Positions 44,252-55,924 of a DNA stretch of 64,000 nucleotides are shown in pieces. The notes under the pieces were generated by a model that had not been told where the DNA came from, did not search any database, and saw only the letters and a program-made list of their open reading frames with translations. This stretch comes from Parapristionchus giblindavisi. Its lineage: Eukaryota; Nematoda; Chromadorea; Rhabditida; Diplogasteridae. Numbering within the stretch: the stretch's first letter is position 1; each line of letters opens with the position of its first letter. The stretch covers positions 434,001 to 498,000 of the forward strand of contig CALSFV010000011.1 in the NCBI GenBank assembly GCA_943737045.1, written 5' to 3'. Position numbers and translations under genes: made by a program.

Positions 44252-46648
44252 TAGGGTGGCGAGAATTGCTCTCGAATGAGCCTGTTTTGTAGTCTCTATC
44301 GAGTCGAGGTCGAATGGAGAGGATATTCGTTCCCCTTGGCAGTCTCTATTAGAGTGGTGGGAACGAATCACGGATGATTTTCCCCCTGGCCCTTCTATCT
44401 CGGTTGTCCGAAGAGAGACTCTATACAGCCTCTCTCTCGCACGGGAGAGTGATCAACGGGCCAATGAGTTGGAATGAGAGTGAGAATTTCGGGCCAATTT
44501 CGGGCCGGACCGATTTTCTGGACTCTTAGTAATCGTACTGATATGATTAAAATATCATTGGATTTAGGTTTTTGAGATCTTTTAGGCTATAGTAGAAACA
44601 AGTTAATCATGAATTTTTCAAATTTCGTTTTTTTTCATAGTGAAATGACTAATTCGTGCGGAAAGGCTAGTGTAAGTTGAAAATTCATTTATTATTATTA
44701 GCATTATTATTATTATGACATCGGTAATACCAATAAAAAAGGGGAAAAGCGATACAACGGGCTAATACAATGAAACATCGGATTGTTAAAAAAGTTCGGC
44801 AATAGGTTTCGAACCCGCGATATTAATAAAAAACTAGAGAGTGCTTTTACCAGTACGCCAAGGGATAGATGAATGGCCATGCTAATTTCTTGCATATCAC
44901 TTTTCTCTTTCATAGCCGATATGTTACGCAGTTGCATAGACATTCTAGGACCTCAATCTTTGAATTATCTTTGTTTATCGACCACACTGGGGATGGATAT
45001 ATTTGCTGTTGTAGTCAATGGTTCCCTGTTATATTCCAGCCACACCGTGGCACACTACTTTTGGTAGGACGTGGGTTATTGTGCAAACTGTGATGCCAAC
45101 CACGTTTCGACATCTTCTTTGTTCTTATAATTTTCATTTAATAAAGTAAGTGGGAGGCCTGAACTAAAGGCACAATCCGAAAGAGTAAGGACCGGAGAGT
45201 AAGGAGAGGCAGGAGGTGCCCGATTATATCAGTGACCTCAACTATGTGCATGCGATACAATGGTTCCTTTCGCACTTCTTTCAACATAGAGTCTATACAT
45301 TATCTGATGTTTTCTTGTTTAGTGTTTGGTTCTAACTTCTATCCTTTTCAAATTCACTAGCTAATGCACACTGTTATTCCGTGTTCAGAGTCATAAATGC
45401 CGACAGGTGTCAAAGGTATAAGAGGAGGCCGACAATAAAGGACACCGCTAATTTACAATGTTCGAAGCATGATACAAGAGTAGCTCATCTACAATCGTAT
45501 TGACATATTGTTTGATTAGGTAAATTCAATTACAGACAGATAGTAACGAACAATAACAATGTACCAAATATTTCAGTATAATGAAAATCTTGAAATTTGA
45601 AAAAAATAAAAAATCACATATTGTATACAAACGACCCTTCTTTCGATAGCCCATGAAGTGCTCGTTTGAATTATGCACTTCTTTCCACATATAGTTCAAG
45701 GATACTCGCAAAAATCCTTCCAAAACATGCAAAAATGGTACATTTTAGCCCTAATTCCGCCTATTAAAACTTTGCTTTAAATTTGATTTATCACTTTTTA
45801 AAGGCATATTCTAGATGTTTTCTCTTTGCTGATTCCAAATCTGCTTTCAGTTTTTCAATCCGACTATTACCAGCTGAGAAAATCGCCCCGGCCCGAAATC
45901 TGTCCGAAAAATTCCGATTCGTCCGAGGGTGAGAGGTCATAAATGCCACTGGGAACGGTTGTCCGCTATGAGTCGTTGTATGCCCGGCCTCTCTCCCCTA
46001 TACGATTCGCCCGTGATTCGTTCCCACCACCCTAGTCTCTATCTCTCTCCCTCGGATAATCGTTTTTAGGTCGAATCGAAGTCGAGTCGAGCGTTTTTCA
46101 AGGCCGAGTTTGAACAAAACTAGACAAATTATGTATATTTGAAATCAGCATAATGAGATCTTTAAAATGATACACAATTCGCATCAAATAATTCAAATTC
46201 AAATTTCTCTTTTTCATTGATGAGTACCGTATCCCAATACATTAAATGGGATATGAGCGAGATTGAAGAGTTTGAATCTGATGACGAATTGGAACTTTAA
46301 TAATAGTTTTGCCATAATGATTGTTATCAAATTAATATTATTATTGTAGCATAAACCAACAAATTATTAACAAAACATTTTTTTGAAAAAAATTGTTAAA
46401 TTTGGCTTCGTTTTATAGCACTTAATGAGCTCATGTCAGAAGTGTAAAAAGTTTTGAATTTGGTCAATGCAGTGCTGAGAAAAACCTTTCCATTCGATTT
46501 CGACTCGACTGTTTTTTGACTATTCGAGACAATGACCCCCTCTACCGGCTCATTCGATGAGAGAGAGATCGTAAATGCCTCTCTCCTCGATAACTCGGCA
46601 TAGACTGCCAGTGGGAACGAATACTCTTGCGCCATTCTTGCCACCCTA
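44252..46648. mobile_element. TIR element, 2,397 bp, 8-bp duplication GTGTGAAC
   Basis: The ends are TAGGGTGGCGAGAATTGC and a partner near 46635, flanked by GTGTGAAC at 44244-44251 and 46649-46656. Arms carry matching stretches such as GTGGGAACGAATCACGG and its complement. A truncated SINE copy (about 44750-44960) sits inside. It splits the upstream region shared by paralogs A and B: 46655-46795 continues the match to 29660-29815. No transposase was recognised. Confidence 0.85.
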
Positions 46649-46656
46649 GTGTGAAC

Positions 46657-47334
46657 GATCAAGGTAGATTCATGAGACATACACATTTCTTCAGACATGC
46701 ATCATTTGATCTATGATAAAAATTCCCTTATCAAAGGGCATCACTCGCTGATCGAAGAGGTGATATAGGTTTAAATGCGAAATATTGAACTCAGGAAAAT
46801 CGTAATAAAAGCACACCCTGAGCTAATTTCACACTCCTTTCTGTCCGCGCTATTTTGTAGACAAAAAAGCGAGAGATCATTCCCAGATCAGAGAGGTTCC
46901 AATTTTTATAGGGGTGTCTCTGTAATACAAAACAATAATAATATAATTTGTAAATTACAAGGGTAACTTCGATAGAGTGAGTAATTGATCAGGGGTTTGC
47001 GGCAACGGCTTTTTTGGGTAACCGGCAATTACCGGAAAATAAAAAATTGGCAGTTTCCGGCAATTTTTTGCCATTTCGTCAATTTTGAGCTGAACTATTA
47101 GAAATGTGCTATTGATATTTTATTGCACTTATCAAAAATCGTCACCAAATGATAACAAAAAAAGAATAAATTCCAACAACGAATGAAATATCAATAATTT
47201 TCTTCACTTATGCGCACATAAGTAGAATATTCTTAGAATTGAACAGAGGCACATAAAATCTTTTTTCTGTATTTGTTGAGAATCGTTCAAAGCCGTCGAG
47301 AATAGTCTTCCTATCCGATTGGTCAAATCAGATA
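46657..47334. other. Gene-free stretch
   Basis: It contains the distal upstream block shared with paralog A (to about 46795), a TTAA-type hairpin at about 46803-46930, and a short run of GGTAACCGGCAATTACCGG inverted units at about 46990-47075. No gene is seen. Confidence 0.6.
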
Positions 47335-48586
47335 TTAGGTGACGACATAAGTAACGCTCGTTTTTTTTGTCTCAACTTCAGTCGCCTCGTTCTTGCACTG
47401 TTGTTATTGTCAGCCTCCATCCTGTTTACACTAGAGAGGGGGCCCCTCGAGTATCCTGCGGTTGTTTTTTATTCAGTTCCCACTTCTCCTCCCATCGAGA
47501 ATTTCGCACAATTTCGTTTTCGACATAATTCACACTCGCAGCACGATTATATTCCTCTTCCTCTCTGGCTTCTAACGCCTCGACATCCAACATCGCCTAG
47601 CAGAGGTGCACCCCTCACATGCCCTTCACGTAACAACGGTGAGAAATTGGGTCGCCGAATTCGTTAAAAAGAACTTTTCCGTCGAAGATGACGACCGGTC
47701 GTCTTGTAGAGGTGGGTCTCGATCGATTGCTCCAAGAGGTAGAGACTGATCCGTATCCCGATACCGGTGATATTGCAATGGCACTTGGGGTCAACCAGAG
47801 CACTTTGGTACATGGCTTTCACACTCTAGGAAATACGTGAAAATAGGGAAGATGTCAACCCCACGTCATAGCCGACTACGACAAGGATCGCCGATTGGAC
47901 ATGGCAAAGACTTTTCTCTCTCTACGTCGCCGGCTTGTTTGGCTGGTCAACGTTATAACCGGTGATGAAAAGTGGGTGCACAAGGATAACGAAGAGTCAA
48001 GGAGAGGGGGTCGGTGGGCAAGAACAGCCAGCAGATGCCCCAAAACCCGATTTTCACCGCCAAAAAGTGATGGTGTGCATCTGGTATTCGGTACGAGGAG
48101 TCGAGTACTGGGAACTTCTCCCCGAGGGAACGACTATCACGACACACTCTCCAGCCGCGGAAGCTAAGACTCCACCTCGAACAATCATGCGGGAAAGACA
48201 CTCGGATCTAATTTCGACATGGCAACGCTCGACCTCATACCTAAAGAGCGACCCAGGCTGAGCTAACCGGATGTGAGTGAACTGTACTCCCCCACCCTCC
48301 GTACTCATCCGACCTTGCCAACTATGGTTGCCACCTCTTCGAGGCGCTCCATCACTTCCTCAAAGGGCAAAGCTTCAAAGACCGAACCACTATCCAGACC
48401 AAACTCGACACATACTTCCGGAATCAGCCCCAGTCCTTCTATCATGAACGGATCCATAAACTGCCAGGTGGCAGAAGGTCATCTATTCGAATGGAGAATA
48501 TTTCAAGAATCCATCATGCTTTGTTAAAATATTATGATAATTTTTTTGGAGAGTGAAAAACGAGTTTTATTTATGTCGTCACCTAA
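47335..48586 (+). mobile_element. Mariner element, 1,252 bp, TA duplication
   Basis: The ends are TTAGGTGACGACATAAGTAA and an inverted partner (TTATGTCGTCACCTAA), with TA at 47333-47334 and 48587-48588. Size and ends are typical of mariner. The transposase inside is dead. Confidence 0.9.
47590..48535 (+). pseudogene. Mariner transposase, frameshifted
   Basis: Pieces in different frames read in the right order: FSVEDDDRSCRGG, a helix-turn-helix part with DTGDIAMALGVNQSTLVHGF, NPHVIADYDKDRRLDMAK, the catalytic ITGDEKWVH, then MVCIWYSVRGVEYWELLPEG and a C-terminal CHLFEALHHFLKGQSFKD and FYHERIHKLPG. These are the marks of a mariner DD34D transposase. Several frameshifts and stops make it inactive. 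The order and spacing suggest little was deleted. Confidence 0.88.
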
Positions 48587-48875
48587 TAGTTCGTGCCCAC
48601 GTGTGAGATAAACGGGTATTGTCCGTATAAAAAGTACTTGCATAATTTCCTTGCTACTGCTGCTAAACGCAGAAATATTCTATCAATCAACCCTCCTTTC
48701 CCTCCCTTCCCTCCTCGCACTTTCTCTGATCTACCAACTCTCTCGCTTGGGCTCTCTCTCTCTATCTCTAAATAGAAACACATTGTGGCCGAGGCTGGCT
48801 ACTCTCGTAACAAATAAGCGTGTATTTTATACGGTCAATATGATACCTTCATCAGTGCTCTAATCAGAAAATGGA

Positions 48876-51800
48876 TCAATCACCGCGTCCGGTGCTGTGA
48901 ACAAAAATCTTTCGACTTCCTGGATCTATAGAATTTACTGGAAGAGTAGTTGAGACAACACGCTGAACGGAAATTGAATGACCAATAACCTGTAACATTA
49001 ATACTTACATTACTAAATATTTGTTTTCATCAGTATTATTTCAGCGGTTTTATCCTATGATTTTGCAATAAATATAGTAGGTAAGTTATGATAAAGCTTA
49101 CTTTATAAAGATAACTTTTTACTTGATCACGATATCCTTTCGTAGTCAAAATCAACACAATTGAATGCATTGCTGAGTGAACACCGGCAATAGTTGTTGC
49201 GGTTCGTTGAAACACTGAAAATTAATGAAACATTTAACAAATTGCAATAGAGATAGATTAATATTTCGAAATTGTGATATTGATTTTAATTTTTAACTTC
49301 GAGAAGGGCATTGTTTTGGTCAAAAATATAACGTTCTTTAAACCGATTCGGGAGTATCGGGAGTTCATTGATATTCATTGTGTTTTTCAAATGTAACTGA
49401 AGTTAAAGTAGAACCAGCGAGTACATGAGAAAAGTCTTCTCTTCTTTTTTCCTTTTTTTCCGCTTCTTTTTAACAGACATACCTGTGCTCTCAAATCCCG
49501 TCGACAGTTGAACACTGTAAGCTATGACTGGAACTAAAATGAACAGAAGTGGTATGGACGCCTAAATATGATTGCTTTATCAAGTCTAAAATGTACTTCG
49601 AAAACATCTGGAAAATCAATTTTTGATATTTGACACCTGGAAAATCAATATTTTAGACATTGTCCGATGATATCGTATCACTGTTTTGCTCATGCTGACG
49701 TGATGCCGAAGCGTATGAAATATACGAGAACATATCTGGAAATTTCAACAAATTACTTTTATAGTACACATAGAAAGAAGTTTACATTGTTTGTTTGTTT
49801 ATTTATTTATTCCTTATATCTATATTTATTCTTTATTCATTTTATTTAATTTATTGTGTTAAACTATTAATAGAATGTGCGAATACATTAAACAGTATCA
49901 TGAACACATATTGTTATGTCCTTAGGCACAACTCGTGTAGTATAGTAGAGACTTTATTAGAGAGACGATAACAAGGGTAGAACTATGATAAGAATCGGGG
50001 AATAGAATGAATAGGCTAGTCAATAGTATGACAACAACATAGATGGGAATCGACTAGCGGTGATCTACCTCGCACGTCAGACTACAATGTACGTGCGGGA
50101 GTTCAAATAGATAATAGAGTGGTACGCTAGGTCAGACTTTGGAGCGTACACAACACATATGTATAAAAAAGTGTGCCACACAGCACACAAGACCTGTGAA
50201 GTTTTATATTTAACACTTTTTGAGCTACACAAAAAGTGTTTTAACACCTTAAAATATAACACTTCACAGGTCTTGTGTGCCGTGGGGTACACTTTTTTTC
50301 TTTGTGTGCATACATTATATTATTGAGTAATCAAACATATATGTTAATTACTTACCGCTATCAAGAACACAATGCACATTGAGACGGTGAAGACACTCAG
50401 AAGAGCAAAGTAGAATACATCACTTGTGAAACAAGAAATTGTTTGGACAATTTCATCCGGCCAACCAGACAAATTCTGGAATATGTATGCTAATTTCTTC
50501 TTCTTTGACTTTGGAGAATCATTATCTAGAACCAAATGGCTGAAACAGTGGATCTCACAATACTATTAAATTAACATTTAATGTAGAGTATGTAGATTAA
50601 CATTTAATTAATGATATCTCTAATAATAATTTATTTATCTCAAATTATAATTTCTAATAAAATCCAGTTCGATGATCTGACCTCATTCAAAAATCGATTT
50701 TGCTCATTAGCATTCATTTGTACACTCTGAAAACAAAAGAGGAGGATAAGAAATATTGTATTGAAGCGACACCCCGAGCTAATTTTACTCTCCGACTTCT
50801 CTAATTTTACTACTTCTCTCTTGTAGACAAAGAAAGCGAGATTAAAGGTGGTGTCCCACGAATATTTTCGTGAATAAACTGTGAAGACAGGATGGTAGAA
50901 AATGTCATATAAGTCACCACATACTATTTCTTTTATAATGATTCTGCGTATTGATTGACATAATCACGATTGAAATATGTTCAATAGTGCAGGGAATGGA
51001 GAAAGGGATATGGGAAGAGGCCTAATGAGAGGGCAAAGGTTAAGTGCCGGTCGCAAGCTGAACATAAACACACTTTTTACTTGCAGTATATGTATGAGGG
51101 GGCTCATTCCCATCGTGGTAGGAGCCAATCATTCTTTTCGTGTGTCCCCATCTTTAATTGTGGAGAATTTCAAATTAGCTCGGGAGTGACATTAAAGATT
51201 TTCGCCTTGTCGAGGCATGAATCTAGCAACCTTAAATCGGTATGACGCAAATGTTCCACTGTATTCTATTACAAAGAATGATTTTTTTGTTATTACACTT
51301 ACTCTAAAGTAAACTCCATGAAGAAAGAAATAGACGGTTATTGCAGCAATGAATAAATATCGTTGAAAGCGAGTAACCTTCATCGGAGAATTATTTGGAA
51401 GTACGATCTGTAATATTGTTTATTTTTTTTTTATCCATCAGTTAAAACATGAATAATGACGGGGAAAAAGCAATAAGGGAGTGACGGAGGGAGTGGGATT
51501 TTAAATTTTTTTAAAGTTATGACAGGGTTCCCTCATAAGACTATGACTATGTTATTTCATCTATTCATCTTTAAACCTCTGATACCTTAGACCCATTAAC
51601 ATGGGATTGCTTTTTAACGAATGTTTTATTTAGAGATACGGATCTAGGTTCTTCAAAATGCACCTCACTCAGGTTGTTTGCTGCATTTTGAACATCACAA
51701 AGGATTACAGTCCAAACAAACATATTTGTTATTCATTATATAATATTGTTCAAGGAATTCTCCCTTCAACTAACTAAAAACATATGCCTACAAGTCTGAA

Positions 51801-52884
51801 CAGATGTAAAATGTAAAACTGGTTGATAGTTAAAGATGCAGACCTTCAAGTTTCTTACGTAACTAAACTTTCTGACTTCAAAAATAAAATTTTCGCTGCG
51901 ATTTTAGAAGCTCTAAAATACCGCAATCCAAGTTTATCGGAACCCAAATCTAAGACTTGAATTTGGAAATATGGAAGCTGAACGAAATGCACCTGATGAC
52001 GATAAAGGAAGCAAGCAGCGTACGGAGGAGCATTACACGAAGTCATTGTTGCCCATGAAATCTGATAATCGAAATATTATGACAGCAACCATGAAATTTA
52101 AAGGCACATCCCGAGCTAATTTGCAAATCTCCGGGATGGCAAAGCAAGCTCTTTGTATACAAGAGAGTAGTGCTAATGAGGAGAGTAGAAATAGCTTGGT
52201 GTGTGCCTTTAAGAAGTGCGATAATCACATTTCAGACTAAAGGGAGATTGACGCTTGTCAATGAAATCGTATCAGCTGTTTGATTTTTTTCCTTTTAACT
52301 TTCAATGCAGTAAAATTTTAACAACTAAATTCATAACGAAATTAGATTTCTTACAAATGCCAATCCACGAGGAAGACCAATCAAGTTAGATAAGCCCTGC
52401 TCATAAATGCAATATAGCGGAAACAGTGTGATGTGGGCATTCAAGTAATGAAGGTTCATGTCGGTCAACGCAGCAGTTATCTGATGATTTATAATATTAC
52501 ATTTACATTTAAATAACTGCATTCAGCCGATTAAGGAGAAGAATCCTAATGGCGACCCTAATAATATGATATGTAGTACTTTATTTTATACCAATGGCGT
52601 ACGCAGTGGTTAATTCCGCGGGATTTGACATTTCGACTGCGTGCGCTACGGAGTAGGAAGGCCGAGAATAAAAAAATACCAAAGTAATAGCAGTTTCACT
52701 ACTTTATCTGCTGAAGATCACTTACAATAACAGAATGTAGACAGCCTTTATACTCTGCTGATGTTCTTCCCGAACAATTAATAACAAGGACAATCGATAA
52801 AATAACTAGTCCAAATGAGATAATTCCTATTGCATGATTGATCCAGAAAAATGTTGTTAGAATATTCTCGTCATGTGGAAGCAT
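48876..52884 (-). CDS. Serpentine chemoreceptor GPCR (Srh/Sri-like), 303 aa, eight exons
   Basis: Exons (minus): 52726-52884 (ATG), 52355-52480, 51303-51407, 50682-50726, 50356-50553, 49483-49561, 49102-49214 and 48876-48962 (TGA). All phases agree and give 303 residues. Hydrophobic segments are FFWINHAIGIISFGLVILSIVLV (exon 1), HITLFPLYCIYEQGLSNLIG (exon 2), LFIAAITVYFFLHGVYF (exon 3), VFYFALLSVFTVSMCIVFLIA (exon 5), IPLLFILVPVIAYSV (exon 6) and SAMHSIVLILTTKGYRDQV (exon 7). The P-rich TM2/3 and the YRD after the last span match nematode chemoreceptors of the Str/Srh/Sri superfamily, which signal in sensory neurons. Only six or seven spans are evident and the total is slightly short, so one exon may be missing between 51410 and 52350. 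Confidence 0.72.
50143..50312. mobile_element. Small foldback in a chemoreceptor intron
   Basis: CACACAAGACCTGTGAAGTTTTATATT and its complement form the stem around an AAAGTGTTTTAACACC-type loop, with GTGTACAC/ACAAAG-type bases further out. Ends are not resolved. Confidence 0.65.
52102..52208. mobile_element. 107-bp TTAA-flanked hairpin MITE
   Basis: TTAA at 52098-52101 and 52209-52212 flanks ends AGGCACATC and GTGTGCCT. The interior is GAGCTAATTTGCAAATCTCC plus a mirrored arm with AGTAGAAATAGCTTGG. It is a clean member of the family at 24382. It lies in an intron of the chemoreceptor gene. Confidence 0.85.
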
Positions 52885-53683
52885 CCAAAAAAATCTTTAA
52901 AAATTTGGACGATGATAAGGGAATAGAAAATGCATTCGAGTGAGGCATACAAAGGTTGTTCAACACAATTAAAATTGCTGTAAAATAAATTATTACGACT
53001 TTCTTACCTTAACAAGAAGGGTCACAATTTTCTCGAAAACATAAAAATACTCAATCAGTGAGAAAGTCAGAATGCTAGTGATACTTCGAAATATTTTCAC
53101 CTGCTAAGTTGTACACACTAGAACTGTGCTTGTTATTAATTGTTCGAGTAGAACATGAAAAGAGTATAAAGACTATCTACATTCAGTTATTGTGAGTGGG
53201 CAGGTGCTAAGCACCCTGTTATTACACTGATCTTTGGTTTCTCGTCGGACATAGTCTTCCCTGTTTTTTTTAAAGGAAAAATGCAGCCAAAAATTCGCTA
53301 TTTTTAATTTTGTAAATATTTTTGCCTAAGACTATGTGTGTGCATCAAACATTGGATGAAGAAAAATTATTCTAAAAATATATGAAATAATTGACGGAAT
53401 TAAATACTGTAACTTCGCTTTTGTAGTCGTATTTTCTCACACACCACAAATAGCGGTGTACCGATTGTAATGGAATGACAATTTCGTTCTCTTTGTAACT
53501 TTATTATATAAAATGACATGACACGTCTCTCTGTGTGTCCGCTACATTTTTAAACTTTTCCCTGTAAAACACTTCAGAATCATCCAATCTTCTCAAATCT
53601 TTTTGCATATTGATCAACCCCAATAGAAAAAGAAAAGTATACAAGGTATATGGTGTACATCTTTATTCATCACAACTCAATTC
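52885..53683. other. Intergenic: chemoreceptor upstream, paralog C downstream
   Basis: AT-rich and without a gene that I can support. The chemoreceptor start at 52884 and the paralog C stop at 53684 are on the same strand, so this holds the receptor promoter and the 3' UTR of C. No repeat was recognised. Confidence 0.6.
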
Positions 53684-55790
53684 TCAATTAGGAATGGATC
53701 TAATCGCGAAAGTGGAGGGGAATTGACCAGTAGTGTAGCTGGCGCTGATAAGCTGAAATATATATTTAGTAGTTCAATATTTCTATTTTAAAATTTAAAA
53801 GGTTAAAATATTTTACTTACCTTCGTGTTTGTATATGAAATGGCCATCTCAGTGGATCTTGTAATACTGAAATATAATGATTGCGTAGAAATTAAAGGCA
53901 CGGTAATTTGAAACTCTCCGCTCTGGCAAAGCTCTCCCGCTTTCTCTGTTCACGAGAGAGTGTTGCCAGAGTGGAGAGTTTCAAATTAGCTCAGGATGTC
54001 CAAAAAAGTGAAGAAAAATATTTGAGTTCTCAAAACATTCTACAGTCTCTCATTGGCAGAGGAGCAGATTAATAATGAGTAAAAATATTTCTTTGCTTTC
54101 ATCTCGAGAAAAACTACTTTGAATTCGGCTAACTTTCCCGAATGTCATGACTATAAAATCAAAACAGGATAATATTTGTCAGTACTGTAACTTTTTTGGT
54201 CACAATCTCTCGAAGACAAAGTAAGAGAGAGAGAGAGATTATGGCAAGAACGGAGAGCTTCAAATTTATATTCTATTCTTTTAAATTCACATCCGAGCTA
54301 ATTTTCGATACTCTCCTCCCTGGCAATGCTCTATCGTAGATAAATAAAGCGAGATAGCATGGCTACAACGGAGAGTTTCAAAATAAGCTGTGGCTTTGAT
54401 GATGTATCTTACTCTTTGGCGAAATTACTGGTGACATCCAATAGATGGAGAGCTCCACTGTTGTCCTTGTTCATATTGTCGAAGCGCACCTTCAACTGAA
54501 CGGTCTTGGGCCTAAATTTTATTTAAAATATAATTTTAAATTTATTTTAATATTTAAACGATTACTTGTCACTGCTGAATTGGAATGTTGCTGCTGGAGA
54601 ATATTTTGACGAACGGAAGGACTGAAATATATGTAGTGATTAAATATGTCAACCAACGACAAATTTTCCTACAATAATTTAGCTCAAAAAGATGATACTT
54701 TAGAACGAGAGAGCGCGACAAGAGCGGAGAGTTACAAAGTAACTCGGGGTGCCATTTTTATTATACAATATCTATGCATATACATTTGTAGCGTTGCATC
54801 CATAGTATCCCTGAGACGTGAAGAAGTTGGCCTGCTCCAATTTGATATCGGAACCTTCAAGATGTTTTATTTTTTCAATTACAAAAATAATATTAAAATA
54901 CTGTAATCACATAATTGTGAGTTCAAATATTGGTGTAAACTTACTGCTAGTCAGAGACGATTCAATCTTGACATTATACGTAGGTGTATTAGGTGAGTCT
55001 GGCCTCTCGAATAGCAAAGTGATCATTGGACCATTAATATTGAAGGTCACTTCGCCCATTTTTTCTGGGAATCTGAAATTAATTTCGTTTTAAATTTAAA
55101 TTTTGAAAAAAAACCTCACTCTTGCATGTAGAGCACTGCACAATCACTATCTTCATTCTGGAAGTATGCCTTGTCGTATCCACGGGAGAACACGGTCAGC
55201 TTCGTATACTGTAAAAAGACTTAAGTTGAATATTTTTGGGATATCCGACTAGAACGTCTTCAATATTTTATCAGCATAGGCATCCATGAATGCTGAGAAA
55301 TCATTTTTCCGGCAAACGTGTCGTCACAACCGTAGACGGAGGTGTTTGCCAGAGATCCCCTCTACGCTTGGGACGTCACGTATGCCGGCAAACGGTTTGT
55401 CAATGTTCATGTATGGCCGCAAAAGAAGATGAGCGAATAATTATTTAAGATATAAGTACCGCTTGTCAGCACGCCCAGACTAATCAGTCGTTTAGTGGCA
55501 GCCATTCCTTCCCAATTGGTTTTTGCTTGATCTCATTTTTCATTTCATTTCATTTATAACACATTTATCAAGAGTTCGCATAGACAAGGGCTCTGACAAA
55601 TGCCCTTGTCTATGCGAGATAAAGGCCATTAAATTATTTTTAAAAATTTAAAATCCGACTGACCCCATCAGTGGAGACCTTAACGGATGCTGCGTGATGA
55701 TTGAGGATGGTTATGGCTGCCTTCGCTGGTTTGACTATTCTCTGTAGGGATGAGGCATCGTACACCTCGGCAGCGTTGAATCCCGCTGCA

Positions 55791-55825
<35 letters not shown>

Positions 55826-55841
55826 ATAAATAAATAAATAA

Positions 55842-55924
<83 letters not shown>

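Noticed and set aside
48583..48863. Overlapping frames downstream of the mariner element
   Set aside because: They depend on CTCTCT and CCCTCC repeats on both strands and overlap the 3' side of the chemoreceptor gene.
51600..51740. An extra chemoreceptor exon (FVWTVILCDVQN..)
   Set aside because: The frame is open and partly hydrophobic, but no AG acceptor precedes it in a suitable phase.
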